From contig JADKJM010000009.1 in assembly GCA_016721005.1 (NCBI GenBank), positions 62,001-126,000 on the forward strand: 64,000 nt of DNA, in the 5' to 3' direction. This DNA is from Flavobacteriales bacterium. GTDB lineage: Bacteria > Bacteroidota > Bacteroidia > Flavobacteriales_F > PHOS-HE28. A model generated the notes under the pieces. It had not been told where the DNA came from. It did not search any database and saw nothing but the letters and a program-made list of their open reading frames with translations. How positions within the stretch are numbered: position 1 is the first letter of the stretch; every line of letters begins with the position of its first letter. This document shows, in pieces, positions 43,612-52,655 of this stretch. A program made the position numbers and the translations under genes.

Positions 43612-44546
43612 CAGTTCGCGACGGTCGTGAGGGCCAGGATGCGTTCGAGGCCACTACGCAACGGCAGCAACTCGCGGCCCAGCACGGTACGCATGCGGGT
43701 GATGTCGGGCATGCGGCGGGTCATGTCGCCTTCTTCAAGTGGTGGCAGATGCACGATCCGCGAACTGCTTCCCGTAAGGTCGATGATCAACTCGGCGAGG
43801 TCCTTGATCGTGATCTCCACATCGCTGCCGATGTTCACCACATCGTTCATCACTGCATTCTGGTTATACACCGCCAAGCATGCATCCACGTTATCATCGA
43901 TGTAGCAGAAGGTCCGGGTCTGCAAGCCGTCGCCATAAAGGGTGATGTCCTCGTTCGCCAGCGCGAGCCGGATGAACTTGCTCACCACGAAATCCTTGCT
44001 CTGCTTCGGCCCATAGGTGTTGAAGAACCGGAAGACCGTGTACTCCAAGCCGTATTCCTTGTGGTAGCTGCGGAGGAAGGCTTCGCCGATGTTCTTCACG
44101 ATGGCGTAGGGCAACTTGCTGTTCAGCGGCGTGGTCCTTTCGTTCTGCGGGATCTCCACCGGCTCACCGTAAACCTCACTGCTGCTGCTGTAGATCACGC
44201 GCTTCACCCCGGTGTTCTTCGAGAGGTCAAGCACGTTGCGCAGACCGTCGATGTCGCGGAGCACCAGCACCGGATTGTCGGTGGTACGCTTCACCCCTAC
44301 CACGGCCGCGTAGTGGAACACATGCTCGAAACGATTGGCGTAGAACACCGCGCTGATGTCCTCGTAGCGGTTCACGTCGCACTTGACGAAGTGCAGGTTG
44401 ACCGGCAATACGGTCGGCAACTTGCGACGATCACCGGTGAGGAGATTGTCCACTACGGTGACATCGTTCTTCGGGTCGCTGGCCAGCTTGATGGCTAGAT
44501 CGCTGGCGATGAATCCGGCGCCGCCGGTAACAAGGATGCGTGGCAT
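43611..44546 (-). CDS. NAD-dependent sugar epimerase/dehydratase
   Basis: A 311-residue extended SDR. The cofactor loop is GGAGFIASD, the active-site triad includes YSSSSEVYGEP and YAIVK, and the substrate end reads MPDITRMRTVLGRELLPLRS. It acts on a nucleotide sugar for surface glycan synthesis; the specific sugar is not clear. It sits between a metallophosphoesterase and asnB. Confidence 0.9.
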   Translation of the reverse strand: MPRILVTGGAGFIASDLAIKLASDPKNDVTVVDNLLTGDRRKLPTVLPVNLHFVKCDVNRYEDISAVFYANRFEHVFHYAAVVGVKRTTDNPVLVLRDIDGLRNVLDLSKNTGVKRVIYSSSSEVYGEPVEIPQNERTTPLNSKLPYAIVKNIGEAFLRSYHKEYGLEYTVFRFFNTYGPKQSKDFVVSKFIRLALANEDITLYGDGLQTRTFCYIDDNVDACLAVYNQNAVMNDVVNIGSDVEITIKDLAELIIDLTGSSSRIVHLPPLEEGDMTRRMPDITRMRTVLGRELLPLRSGLERILALTTVAN

Positions 44547-44582
44547 GGTGGGTTATTCGAGCGCCGGTAAAGGTAACCGCTG

Positions 44583-45689
44583 TCAGCGCCGGAGGAAGCG
44601 ACGCACCATGAAGACGAGTACAAGTGCAAAGGCTGCCCCCCACCAGAACGCCGCATGGGTCACGGTCGTCTTGATCATATATGGCAGCAAGCGCCAATTG
44701 AAGCTCTCTCCGCGACCGGTCTGCTTCCGCCACCACGCGGCATCGTAGGTCTCTGGAGCTTTCAGCGTCTGCCCGGTGAGTGAAAGCGCACTCCAATGCA
44801 CACTATCGGGATATACATCGGCGATCAGCATTGCATCGCGGGGTTCATCGCGGATAGCGCACTGCATGAAGGTGATGTTCGGCGCGTGCTTTTGGAAGAA
44901 GATGCTGCTCGGTGCTTGGCCGCCCAAACTTCCGCTGATCCAATACACGTGTGCGTGCTCGGCTATCTTCTCCAGGATCGGGTACACGTCCTTCTGGAAG
45001 TTCGTACCGGTGAGCGAGCGGGTGTTGTCCTTGAAGAGATCGGAGTACTGCGGATCGTCCTCGGCCCAGATGGGGCGGTGTGAGATGATGATGACCCGTG
45101 CCGACGCAGAATCTGAAGGTGGCGCAATGATGGCTTGCAATTGGTCGAGGGATCTCTTGCTCAGCGAACCATCATTCACCTCTGTATTCAGTATGAGAAT
45201 GATGTCCTTGCCGCACTGAATACGGCCCATCTCAACGACCTCATCCCCCACGGCTCCTGCCAGATCATGATTCCCCGGCGCATTGAACAGCGGCACCTTC
45301 AACTTGGAGAAGAACGCACGCTTGTATCGTTCGCGGTCCTTCTCGGCATCCATGAAAAGGTCGCCGGTGCTGAGGAAGAGGTTCGCGCCAAGGTTGTTGA
45401 TGGTGTCCAGGTTCGCGAGCAAGGTGCTGGCCGGGTAACCGCTGCGGTTGGTGCTTTCGCCGTGGAAGTGCCCGCCGATAAGGATGCGGTAGTACCCGGT
45501 GCTATCGGCCGGAGTGACTTGAAGTCCGGTGAAGCGCGAGCGCTGCGCGGAAGCGGAGAACGCCAAGAGAAGAAAGAGGCCGCAGGCTGCACGCTTCACG
45601 CGCGATCTTCCCAAGACTGATGATCGGCGACCTGTAGGAAGATCGAGCGTGCAGCCTCCTGCGTGCGGCGTGGGGCGTTCCTTCCTCAT
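44583..45689 (-). CDS. Exported metallophosphoesterase-like protein
   Basis: A 368-residue protein with a calcineurin-like fold: LFLSTGDLFMDAEKD, FNAPGNHDLAGAV (GNHD), ARVIIISHRPIWAED, and a C-terminal TM segment (WWGAAFALVLVFMVRRFLRR). A signal-like segment (VKRAACGLFLLLAFSASAQ) starts at a GTG at 45597-45599. The ATG at 45687-45689 overlaps the upstream stop (ATGA) but adds 30 residues before the signal, so the true start is uncertain. The substrate could be a phospho-glycan or lipid. Confidence 0.85.
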   Translation of the reverse strand: MRKERPTPHAGGCTLDLPTGRRSSVLGRSRVKRAACGLFLLLAFSASAQRSRFTGLQVTPADSTGYYRILIGGHFHGESTNRSGYPASTLLANLDTINNLGANLFLSTGDLFMDAEKDRERYKRAFFSKLKVPLFNAPGNHDLAGAVGDEVVEMGRIQCGKDIILILNTEVNDGSLSKRSLDQLQAIIAPPSDSASARVIIISHRPIWAEDDPQYSDLFKDNTRSLTGTNFQKDVYPILEKIAEHAHVYWISGSLGGQAPSSIFFQKHAPNITFMQCAIRDEPRDAMLIADVYPDSVHWSALSLTGQTLKAPETYDAAWWRKQTGRGESFNWRLLPYMIKTTVTHAAFWWGAAFALVLVFMVRRFLRR

Positions 45690-48196
45690 TTGCCCTTCAC
45701 CGCTTTGGCCACACCGACACGTTCGCCATCGACAGTGATCAAGCTGCCATCGCCATACACGAAGTCGCCGCCTGCTTCGGTGATCGTCACATCGACCAGT
45801 TCGATCACGACAGGTCCATAGCGCATCTCCGCCTTCTTCGCCTTCGCGATGAACTCGACGTTCTTCACGCTGCCTTGCTTCACCGTGATCCTACTTCCAT
45901 CCTGTCCTTCGAATGCAGCGCCCATGTCCTCGATCCGCAAGTCGGATCCAGTGACGGCCGCCGCCTTGGCTCCCTTCACTCCGATTCCTTTCCCATCAGT
46001 GATCGTGATCTTCTCCAAGCGGGCGCTGCCACCTTCCACGCTGATCGCATCATCCCCGGCGTGTCCGAATGTCACATTAGACAGCGTCACTTGAGCGAAG
46101 TGCGCTTCCAGTTGATCGGATCCGTGATCGATGCGAGAGTCGCGCATCGTGAAACTGCACACCGACACATCCAGCAACGTGGCTCCTGTGCCACTGAAGG
46201 CACAATGGTCCACGATCACGCTGCTCTTGTGGAAGGAAACATCACCGCTCCTTTCCTGATCATCCTTATGCCGCGTGAGGTTCGCGAAAGCGACATGAGA
46301 TAAGCGCGACAAGCCTTCCGCTTCGATCACGTGTACGCCGTGCGAAGAGCTGTCCGTACTGAAGATGTTGATCGCAAGATCCTGCAAGCCCTTCCAATCC
46401 AACTTTGAATAGCTGATCAGTTCAGCGCCATTCACCAGGTCCAGCCGAAGCGGGGCGACAGCGACACACCGATAGCCGGAAGGCAGGACCAAGGTGTGAT
46501 CCAACTTCCAAGCACCGGGCTTGATGGTGATGGTCCGCTCTTGCTCATCAACAATGAGGAAAGCGAACTCCTTCGCATTGGGCGTGCGGTCCTTGAGCAA
46601 CCGGCCCTGCTCGGCTGACCCGAGCAGTGCATAGGGGAACACTTCGACCTCACGCTGTACAGATGCACCCAACACCGAGCACTCGATCTTCAACCCTTCG
46701 CGCTCCACTGGTCCGCTCGCCGCGAATCGCACCACTACCGGTACGCCCAAGTTGCCCTGCCGACGACACGGAATGATCGTCTTCTGCACCGGAGCAATGC
46801 GCGTCCCATCCTGCAAGAGCAGTGCGTGGACCTCCATGGGCAAGCCATCGATGGGGACGATCGCTACCTCCACCGTATCCGAACTTGTTCCACCGAAGTA
46901 GGCATGGAACGGCTTCGGGCCATTCAGCAGCTTCCGGATGACCTTCTGGTTCTTGTAGTAGATCGATCGATCCAATTCCTTGTAGGGGAACTCGCGGTAG
47001 AGGGTAGCGCTCGCGCTATCCAAGGCCGGTTCCAGCGCAGCGAACGAGCTATCCAACCAACTCTTGCGCGACATGCGCTCGAGGTGCTTCACGTACGCAC
47101 GGAAGATCTCCTCATCATTGAAGTACTGATCATGCAGGTCCATTCCCGCTTCATGCCTCCCGACCCAGCGATCACTGCCGGCGAGCGTTCGCAAGGGAAA
47201 TGCGCTGAAGCTCTCATAGGACACCGGCTCCACGCGCTTGGCGGCTGGATCGTAGTAGAACTTCACATCGCTCCAATCCATGCTGTGGTGTCCACCGATC
47301 AGATCGAGGAGGGCATGACGGCGAGCGATACGGTCCGCATCGAACACCTGGGATGCGCGCAGTTCGCCTCGCCGAAAACCATCGATCAACCCGACCGCTT
47401 CCTCGAACTGCCCGCGCAAGCGATCGTCCTTCGCCACATCACTGCTACCAAAGGCATCGACCGCCGCTGCTTGGTAGGCCGCGAAGGGTTCATCGAAGCG
47501 CAGCTTCTGCATTTCGTTCAAGCGGTGCTCCCAGAACAGAGCGGGATCGAAGCGGAACAACGGCCCTGCGAGTCTTCCGTTATGCTCCAAGAGTTCAGGC
47601 CCGAAGTGTTCTTCGTACGCATAGATGCCCAGATCCTCGCCATTGAACTCCACGCGCAAGAACCCATAACGAAGAGCCACGATCCCCTCATTCGCACTCA
47701 GGCGGTGGTACAACCAATCACAGAGATAGTTCCGCGTGCCCGGATGTTGCAAGGAAAAGCGCTTCATGCCAAGGAAGCCGCCATCCTTCTTCGCTACCAC
47801 CCGGAAGCTCCATTTGCTGCCTTGCACATGGTCCGTGAGTTTGCCTTTGATCCTCAACTTGGCCTTGAAGTCGCCTTCCGGCCCGGAGAGCTTGGCTTCG
47901 ACATACTCATTGCCTTCCGGCATGATCACGCCACGATCACGCGCTTCATCCACCACGCTGCGCAGCTGTTCCATGTCCCGTTCATCCACGGTGATGGACA
48001 GCAACACGGGCTCCATAGCGAAGCTTGCCGGGTAATTGGTGACCACTTGATGCAAGAAGGTGCGAAGTCCGGGATGGCCTTTGGACTTCAGGATCCGATC
48101 TCCCACAAAACCACCAGCACCCAGCACTACGGTAAGGGCGATCGTCCCGATAAGCCAGCGCTTGCGGCGTTTACGGATCGGGATCTTGTCGGACAT
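45686..48196 (-). CDS. CotH-kinase-like protein with C-terminal beta-helix
   Basis: An 836-residue protein with an N-terminal TM anchor (RWLIGTIALTVVLGAGGFVG) and a CotH-like domain: AKLRIKGKLTDHVQGSKWSF, LQHPGTRNYLCDWLYHRLSA and VEFNGEDLGIYAYEEHFGPE. CotH proteins are atypical kinases, some phosphorylating proteins or glycans. The last ~200 residues form repetitive short strands (VIVDHCAFSGTGATLLDVSV and similar) that look like a right-handed beta-helix. The ATG at 48194-48196 begins the cytoplasmic stub. Such a CotH/beta-helix fusion next to an O-antigen polymerase suggests glycan modification. Confidence 0.82.
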   Translation of the reverse strand: MSDKIPIRKRRKRWLIGTIALTVVLGAGGFVGDRILKSKGHPGLRTFLHQVVTNYPASFAMEPVLLSITVDERDMEQLRSVVDEARDRGVIMPEGNEYVEAKLSGPEGDFKAKLRIKGKLTDHVQGSKWSFRVVAKKDGGFLGMKRFSLQHPGTRNYLCDWLYHRLSANEGIVALRYGFLRVEFNGEDLGIYAYEEHFGPELLEHNGRLAGPLFRFDPALFWEHRLNEMQKLRFDEPFAAYQAAAVDAFGSSDVAKDDRLRGQFEEAVGLIDGFRRGELRASQVFDADRIARRHALLDLIGGHHSMDWSDVKFYYDPAAKRVEPVSYESFSAFPLRTLAGSDRWVGRHEAGMDLHDQYFNDEEIFRAYVKHLERMSRKSWLDSSFAALEPALDSASATLYREFPYKELDRSIYYKNQKVIRKLLNGPKPFHAYFGGTSSDTVEVAIVPIDGLPMEVHALLLQDGTRIAPVQKTIIPCRRQGNLGVPVVVRFAASGPVEREGLKIECSVLGASVQREVEVFPYALLGSAEQGRLLKDRTPNAKEFAFLIVDEQERTITIKPGAWKLDHTLVLPSGYRCVAVAPLRLDLVNGAELISYSKLDWKGLQDLAINIFSTDSSSHGVHVIEAEGLSRLSHVAFANLTRHKDDQERSGDVSFHKSSVIVDHCAFSGTGATLLDVSVCSFTMRDSRIDHGSDQLEAHFAQVTLSNVTFGHAGDDAISVEGGSARLEKITITDGKGIGVKGAKAAAVTGSDLRIEDMGAAFEGQDGSRITVKQGSVKNVEFIAKAKKAEMRYGPVVIELVDVTITEAGGDFVYGDGSLITVDGERVGVAKAVKGK

Positions 48197-48227
48197 CGGA
48201 AGGTCGGCGAAGGTAGTTGCGACGGCC

Positions 48228-49589
48228 TCAGGCAACCGCCATCTGGACGGGCTGCGCGCCATCCTCCCCATCGTCCTGCGGTTCGCCATCGTTCTCCTCC
48301 TGCCAATTCGCGATCTCCGGCTCGGTCACCACCGTCATGATCATCAGTAGGACGATGGTGTATGGATTGAGCGATCCAACAAGCCATGATTCATACATCA
48401 GGGAGAACAGGGTGGCGAACATGATGGCCAGGCTCATCGGCACCAATTTGCTCGCTTTGATGAACAGCAGAAGAAGGCTGCGCAGGAAGATGGTCAACCC
48501 GACGATGCCGACATTGAGCCACATGGAGAGGTAGGTATTATGGACGCCTCCTTGGTGCCCTTGGCTCTCCAGATAAAGGCGGTACTTGCGCATGATCGTC
48601 TCGTCATTCGCGATACCTCCCCCGAAAACGAAGAATCGTTGGATGTGCTGCCATGCGAAGTCCCAAGCGAAATACCGACCGCTTCCATTCTCCAGCGTAT
48701 TCAGCCGGAAGTACTCCGCCAATCCGAAGTACGTGATGATCATTTCGAGGTTGGAACTCACCAATTCCACGGCAAGGACGAATCCCACCAAGCCCACAAA
48801 GCCCAGCATCGGCGAACTCGCGAAGAAGCGATGGAAGATGAGGAAGATGGCCGCAGAGGTCAACGATGCGCGTGAACCCGACATGAGAAGGAAATAGAAG
48901 ATGGTACCGAAGATCACGAGGCGCTCCCGGAATGAGAACAAGTTGCGATTCAGCGTATTTACCACGGACGCCAACATGATGAAGAGGAAGCAGTAGATCG
49001 CCATGCCGTTCGGGTTCCCGAACATTCCACGGAACCGTCCCATCACGTGTGAATACACCGGGTCCATGGCTTGCAACACGAATCCGAATAGAAGGATAGC
49101 GGTCATGAAGAATACCAGGTTGCGGAAGAACGACCATCCTTGGCGCCGGTAGCAATAGAGCACGTAGTTCGGCACCACCATGAACATGAGTGCGTAGGAA
49201 ATGGTCTTCTCCACGGCGACGATGATACTGTTCGAGAACAACAGCGGGAAGATGCTATACAGGAAGAACGGAAGGAAGATGTTGAACACCCGGGACAAGG
49301 GCATGAAGCGGTTGGTCTCCAGCAGGAAGATGCCCGCCACCGCCAGGATGTAGAAGTTCTTCGCGCTCTTGAAGACGATCATCTTCAGGAAGAGATCCTT
49401 CTCCATGTCCGAGAGCACAAGGACGATGAGCAGGCCGAACAGGATCTCCGGCCAGAGGTCGCGCTGCTTGAAGAAGAAGACCGACAACGGCAGAAGAGCG
49501 AACACGGCTTGTTGCAGGAAGAAGCCAACGCTCAACCAGACGAGCATCACGAAGATCAACTGCCAGTGTCCGCGTAGGAAGGTCAGCAT
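48228..49589 (-). CDS. O-antigen ligase/polymerase-like membrane protein
   Basis: A 453-residue protein with about a dozen hydrophobic segments. The Wzy/WaaL-like periplasmic loop contains RFRGMFGNPNGMAIYCFLFI and later VHNTYLSMWLNVGIVGL, the conserved H-N-x-Y region. It would polymerise or ligate a lipid-linked glycan on the periplasmic face. It lies between two CotH-like genes with 12-31 bp gaps, so they are probably one operon. Confidence 0.88.
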   Translation of the reverse strand: MLTFLRGHWQLIFVMLVWLSVGFFLQQAVFALLPLSVFFFKQRDLWPEILFGLLIVLVLSDMEKDLFLKMIVFKSAKNFYILAVAGIFLLETNRFMPLSRVFNIFLPFFLYSIFPLLFSNSIIVAVEKTISYALMFMVVPNYVLYCYRRQGWSFFRNLVFFMTAILLFGFVLQAMDPVYSHVMGRFRGMFGNPNGMAIYCFLFIMLASVVNTLNRNLFSFRERLVIFGTIFYFLLMSGSRASLTSAAIFLIFHRFFASSPMLGFVGLVGFVLAVELVSSNLEMIITYFGLAEYFRLNTLENGSGRYFAWDFAWQHIQRFFVFGGGIANDETIMRKYRLYLESQGHQGGVHNTYLSMWLNVGIVGLTIFLRSLLLLFIKASKLVPMSLAIMFATLFSLMYESWLVGSLNPYTIVLLMIMTVVTEPEIANWQEENDGEPQDDGEDGAQPVQMAVA

Positions 49590-49601
49590 GGCGCGGTCCG
49601 A

Positions 49602-51254
49602 TCAGGGCTTTTCAAATGCGTTCATCTGCTCTCGCACGATACCGGCGCGTTGTTCTGCGAATCCGCGCATGACCGCTACTTCGGTGCGCCAAGCCGCAAT
49701 ATCCGTCGGCTTTCTCCAACGGGCGGTATGTCGCTCCATTTCAGGCTCCATCAACCCTACAAGACTATCCATCCGATGCACGCAGGTCGATGGCGAGAGC
49801 GGACCGGAGATGAGCCGATCCACGATCCGGGTGAACCGTTCCTTCAACTCCGGTGAACGAAGCATGGCCAGGAACAACCGTGATACCGGCACATGGGCAG
49901 CCTTTACCTTGACGAACAGATCCGTGGAAACCGGGGCGTTCGCACCGGACCCGAGGTCGGAATCGCCCATGATGAAATACCACCGACCATCCAACGGCGC
50001 CTGATCTCGCGGCTTTCCCGTGTAGCGCCAATACTTCACGTTCTGGCGCGGCCAATCCATATTCCCCAGGACCATTTGTGAGGCCATGTAGGTCAGGAAG
50101 CCGTTCACGTCCAGGTGTGCTTCCAAGGTATCGAGCCAAACAGGGTCCTTGCCGTTCCATTTCTCGGTGCGGGACATCAATCGCAGGAAGCGCTCCATAT
50201 CGACACTATCCCCGCGGTACAGTTCATTCTTGTCCTCCAGGATCGTGATCCGCTTCGCGGACACGTCATACCGGCGGGCGAGCTCCTTCTCGTCGATCCG
50301 CTCACGCAAATGATACACCCCCATGTACGCACCGTTGATGTACAGCACACAGGTCATTGCCCGTGAGGTCTCGAAAGGCAGCCCGGCGCACAACGCATGC
50401 TGGTACGCGTCACGCATCATCGCCTTCACCTGGTCGTTACCGGCCGCGCGCAGGACCAGGGACCGTGCGCCTTTGCCTTGGCCGCCCGTGAACGGTCCGA
50501 TCGGCAACGGGTCCTTGAACAACAAGCGGAAAGCATGCTGCGGGAACCCACGGGTCATTTGCCCGTTGATCCGAAGGCCCACGTCGGTTTGAAGTATCTC
50601 GCGGCCATCGTTGCCGATGATCTGCATGCGCGCTTCCCGTTGCCATCCCTTTCCTCTCCCGTGATAGTTGCCAGGATACTTCCACCAGCGTAGATCCTGG
50701 GCGTATGATGTCAGGACCTCCTGCGAGGCCTTCAGGATCCCATCACCCACCACGGCGATCCCACGAGAAGCGCCGAAAAGATCATCCTCTTCCACAGCGA
50801 TGGAGATCACAGGCAGGTCGCCGTGAAGGTCCGCTAGATACGTCCGCATGACGAATGGCCCATGCGAACGATCACCCTCTGCGGCACGAACGACCACGGC
50901 TTCCGGAAGCCCCGGCATCGGGTGCCGCCAATGCATCGCCGTGGGCGTAGCCAGCATGCGTGCGATGGAGCGCGAATGTGGTTCAGCGCGAAGGACCACC
51001 CCATCACTTGTTGTGATCGCAGGCGGATCACCTTGGTGCCCGTACCATAGCCGACTGCCTGCAGATGTTCGGATCGTGATCGCTCCCCCCGGCTCGAGAA
51101 AAGCGTTCTCCGGTGATATGGTCGGTACTGGACCGTGATCCGAAGCGCGCGGTACGTGTTCGCCACGTCCGACCGCCAAGCTGAATGCCGCTGATGCCAT
51201 GACCGCCAAGGCCAGTACCGGACCGGGCCACGAATTGCGGCCTTCCTTCATCAT
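49602..51254 (-). CDS. CotH-kinase-like exported protein
   Basis: A 550-residue protein with an N-terminal signal or anchor (VLALAVMASAAFSLAVGRG). The CotH-like domain includes DLPVISIAVEEDDLFGASRG, DVGLRINGQMTRGFPQHAFR, VLYINGAYMGVYHLRERIDE (near residue 307), and WYFIMGDSDLGSG (near 428), matching catalytic acidic positions of the family. It precedes the polymerase by 12 bases. A second CotH-like gene follows the polymerase. Confidence 0.87.
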   Translation of the reverse strand: MMKEGRNSWPGPVLALAVMASAAFSLAVGRGEHVPRASDHGPVPTISPENAFLEPGGAITIRTSAGSRLWYGHQGDPPAITTSDGVVLRAEPHSRSIARMLATPTAMHWRHPMPGLPEAVVVRAAEGDRSHGPFVMRTYLADLHGDLPVISIAVEEDDLFGASRGIAVVGDGILKASQEVLTSYAQDLRWWKYPGNYHGRGKGWQREARMQIIGNDGREILQTDVGLRINGQMTRGFPQHAFRLLFKDPLPIGPFTGGQGKGARSLVLRAAGNDQVKAMMRDAYQHALCAGLPFETSRAMTCVLYINGAYMGVYHLRERIDEKELARRYDVSAKRITILEDKNELYRGDSVDMERFLRLMSRTEKWNGKDPVWLDTLEAHLDVNGFLTYMASQMVLGNMDWPRQNVKYWRYTGKPRDQAPLDGRWYFIMGDSDLGSGANAPVSTDLFVKVKAAHVPVSRLFLAMLRSPELKERFTRIVDRLISGPLSPSTCVHRMDSLVGLMEPEMERHTARWRKPTDIAAWRTEVAVMRGFAEQRAGIVREQMNAFEKP

Positions 51255-51257
51255 CGC

Positions 51258-51659
51258 TCAGGAACGCTTCACGCCGAACGCCCAGCGCACCACAAGGATG
51301 TACGGAATGCCCACTGCGAGTGCGATAAGACTGGCGCCACTGCCGCACCCCAAGCCGAAGATCAGTGCGCTGAAGACCAGGACGCGCTCCTGTCGAGGAC
51401 CGTCATTGCCTTTGGCCAGTACGACCAGGGCGAGAAGCCCAACGGCCAACGGAAGCTGAGAACGCACAAAGCCGGTACCGAGTGCGGCTGCTGCCGCCCA
51501 CAACACCAATGCTCTGGCATCCGGACCAGAAGCCCCGGCGCCCCAGCGTGCCATGGCGTAACCCAGCACTGCTGCGGATAGCACCGCGAAAAGGAGGTTG
51601 GGGATATCGTACGGCGCGAATTGCCCCATATGATCCATCACGAAACCAAACACATCCAT
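51258..51659 (-). CDS. Small four-helix membrane protein
   Basis: A 133-residue protein with about four TM segments (LLFAVLSAAVLGYAMARWG, LVLWAAAAALGTGFV, LPLAVGLLALVVLA, LIFGLGCGSGASLIALAVGI). It faintly recalls DUF4956-type proteins that often neighbour CotH genes, but the match is weak. It starts the seven-gene minus-strand operon with a 3-bp gap to the CotH gene. A TAGCTTTG box lies 17 bases upstream. Confidence 0.7.
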   Translation of the reverse strand: MDVFGFVMDHMGQFAPYDIPNLLFAVLSAAVLGYAMARWGAGASGPDARALVLWAAAAALGTGFVRSQLPLAVGLLALVVLAKGNDGPRQERVLVFSALIFGLGCGSGASLIALAVGIPYILVVRWAFGVKRS

Positions 51660-51676
51660 ATTCCGCGGTTTGCGGC

Positions 51677-51684
51677 CAAAGCTA
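51677..51684 (-). promoter_or_regulatory. -7 box (TAGCTTTG, minus strand) for the CotH/polymerase operon
   Basis: On the minus strand TAGCTTTG fits TAnnTTTG and precedes the ATG at 51657-51659 by 17 bases. It would drive the seven-gene run to asnB. The divergent gene has a weaker TATCTTG at about 51718. Confidence 0.55.
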
Positions 51685-51731
51685 GCGATCGGCGCAGGCC
51701 GCGCTCGGTCGGCTTGCTATCTTGCCCACCC

Positions 51732-52625
51732 ATGCTATCGTTCCGATCCATTGCCGCAGCCGCTATGTGCTCCACTTTGGTGGCCACCGCGCAGGATATG
51801 GCATTGTCCGGGGGCACGCTTACAGTGATGCCGGGAACGACCATGGAAGTGGTGGGGCCGCTCACGTGGCAACTCGGAACCGGGGCGCAAGTGGTGAACC
51901 ATGGCTTGATCGACCTTGGAACAGAAGGTGTTCTGGTGGAACAGGACGGGGCTCCCGTAACCGGCACTGGAACCGAAAAAGCGACTTGGGCTCTTCCGGG
52001 TCCACTGACCAATGTAGTGCCCGGCGGGTTGGGTGCCACGCTTTCAACGGACTATGCCGGAGCCGACCTTGTGGTGGAACGTGGCCATACTCCGGTGCAA
52101 GCCTCGAATGGCGTGTGGAGCATCGCCCGTTGGTACCGGATCACCACGCCTCAATCGAATACGGATGCGGTAGTGGTGGATCTCCATTACGATGTGACCG
52201 AATTGAACGGGATCACTGAGCCCACGCTGGGCCTTTTCGTTGCACCGCAATACACCGGTCCATGGACAGGGGTCGCCTCCGTCCTCAACATGGGATCACA
52301 AACCATCAGCGGTACGGACCAAGCGCCAGTGGCGTTCATCACCGCTTTCGATGCGGACGCGGTGAATGGGATCGACAGGAATGAAGCCATCATTGAACTT
52401 CGGGCTTGGCCTTCTGTCTTCACGGATCGGATCCTCGTCTCTCTTGAAGACGGCCGACCCATCACCTCCGTCGAATTGTTCGATGCCCAAGGCCGATCGG
52501 TGTGGCGGTCGGCCCCTCTTGCTCGGAATGGAGGGATCTTGACCATCCAACCACCTTCACTCGCAACCGGACCATATGTGTTGCGCGTGAACGAACTGTG
52601 GGGCGCCAAGTTGATCAAGGAATAA
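51732..52625 (+). CDS. Exported protein with T9SS sorting-type C-terminus
   Basis: A 297-residue protein with signal MLSFRSIAAAAMCSTLVATA followed by QDM, a beta-rich middle (GGTLTVMPGTTMEVVGPLTW), and a C-terminal segment of the T9SS sorting type (LRAWPSVFTDRILVSLEDGR, VELFDAQGRSVWRS, then GPYVLRVNELWGAKLIKE). The ATG at 51732 starts the signal peptide. No catalytic motif seen. It may be a surface adhesin or shell component. Confidence 0.85.
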   Translation: MLSFRSIAAAAMCSTLVATAQDMALSGGTLTVMPGTTMEVVGPLTWQLGTGAQVVNHGLIDLGTEGVLVEQDGAPVTGTGTEKATWALPGPLTNVVPGGLGATLSTDYAGADLVVERGHTPVQASNGVWSIARWYRITTPQSNTDAVVVDLHYDVTELNGITEPTLGLFVAPQYTGPWTGVASVLNMGSQTISGTDQAPVAFITAFDADAVNGIDRNEAIIELRAWPSVFTDRILVSLEDGRPITSVELFDAQGRSVWRSAPLARNGGILTIQPPSLATGPYVLRVNELWGAKLIKE

Positions 52626-52655
52626 CCGCGCGATCCAACCCGTCTCGCAGGGCTG

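Noticed and set aside
45582..45662. Imperfect inverted repeat at the metallophosphoesterase start region
   Set aside because: The arms (about 24 bp, one with a gap) fall in coding sequence of the longer start; I could not tell whether they are functional, so I did not call a regulatory element.
46826..48340. 504-codon plus-strand open frame
   Set aside because: Antisense shadow of the CotH/beta-helix gene.
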